Part shown: positions 63,701 to 64,000 of the stretch, piece after piece | Numbering within the stretch: position 1 is the stretch's first letter | Layout: each line of letters starts with the position of its first letter | DNA from: Stichopus chloronotus | Lineage: Eukaryota; Echinodermata; Holothuroidea; Aspidochirotida; Stichopodidae | Assembly (NCBI GenBank): GCA_021234535.1 | Contig: CM037848.1 | Coordinates: 16,199,444 to 16,263,443 of the forward strand | DNA: 64,000 bases | Direction: 5' to 3' | Translations under genes and position numbers: made by a program | The notes under the pieces: generated by a model | The model's input: only the letters and a program-made list of their open reading frames with translations | The model's database searches: none | What the model was told of the DNA's origin: nothing

Positions 63701-64000
63701 GGGACTCTGCCTCAAACTATATAGCAATCGTAAATATTTTTCTTACAGTACTTTTATTTTACGCACGACCGTCCATTAGGTGAACCAAGTTTAAAACCAC
63801 TTTCATTATCTGATCAGTGTTTTCCAGCCCCCTGATCTGATTTGAGGTTTACAGGCTTATAATGAAGGTTAACCACTTATGAACAGTTTACATCGTGCCA
63901 TAGGCTGTCTTGTTGTTTAGGTGATAACTGACAGATACCACAATATTCAAAAGAAATTCGTAGGCTGTACCAAATTTCAGTACTCTTGTATCAGCCCACT
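63701..64000. other. Non-coding end of window
   Basis: No gene or repeat recognised. Confidence 0.4.

Overview
The window looks like nuclear DNA of a marine invertebrate animal. It is AT-rich, gene-poor and crowded with decayed mobile elements, microsatellites and unusually many C and G homopolymers. An echinoderm, perhaps a sea cucumber or sea urchin, is my best guess. This rests on the overall texture, the AGGCCTA words and a Golgi carbohydrate sulfotransferase; it is an inference and no species is claimed. Nearly all open reading frames are short and look like chance.

One protein gene can be read with confidence, on the + strand. It is a type II Golgi carbohydrate sulfotransferase of the CHST8-14 (HNK-1 / chondroitin 4-O, Sulfotransfer_2) family. 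The catalytic domain is one large last exon (56786-57700) with both PAPS-binding motifs and a poly(A) signal at 57832. Two small upstream exons fit it in splice-site quality and phase. Exon 1 (19750-19888) encodes a short tail and membrane anchor and ends in phase 1. Exon 2 (52627-52748) encodes a stem segment, enters in phase 1 and leaves in phase 0. Joined, they give about 391 residues across 38 kb, with introns of about 32.7 kb and 4.0 kb.

The remainder is mobile-element territory. (1) A Helentron-type non-autonomous family (HINE-like) has two good copies (23350-24567 and 58230-59746), one partial or rearranged copy (38929-40220) and three decayed copies (about 1142-1498, 2454-3397, 27905-28409). 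The good copies have a 5' hairpin, a TG microsatellite, a core of 145-bp tandem units, and a 3' hairpin followed by CTGG and TT. Most core units carry four AGGTCA nuclear-receptor half-sites spaced 1, 4 and 4. (2) Two families of TTAA-flanked MITEs (piggyBac-like) have three copies each. (3) A Penelope-like element tail (29622-30149) encodes a frameshifted GIY-YIG domain and is followed at 30172-30229 by what looks like a minimal hammerhead ribozyme. (4) Three further dispersed repeat pairs remain unclassified.

Layout: 1-19.7 kb is upstream DNA with MITEs and decayed repeats. 19.75-57.84 kb is the sulfotransferase gene, whose first intron holds most of the mobile elements and whose second intron holds a 67-bp minisatellite. 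57.9-64 kb is downstream DNA with the longest HINE copy and two second copies of dispersed repeats. The two near-identical HINE copies lie in direct orientation, one in intron 1 and one just past the gene.
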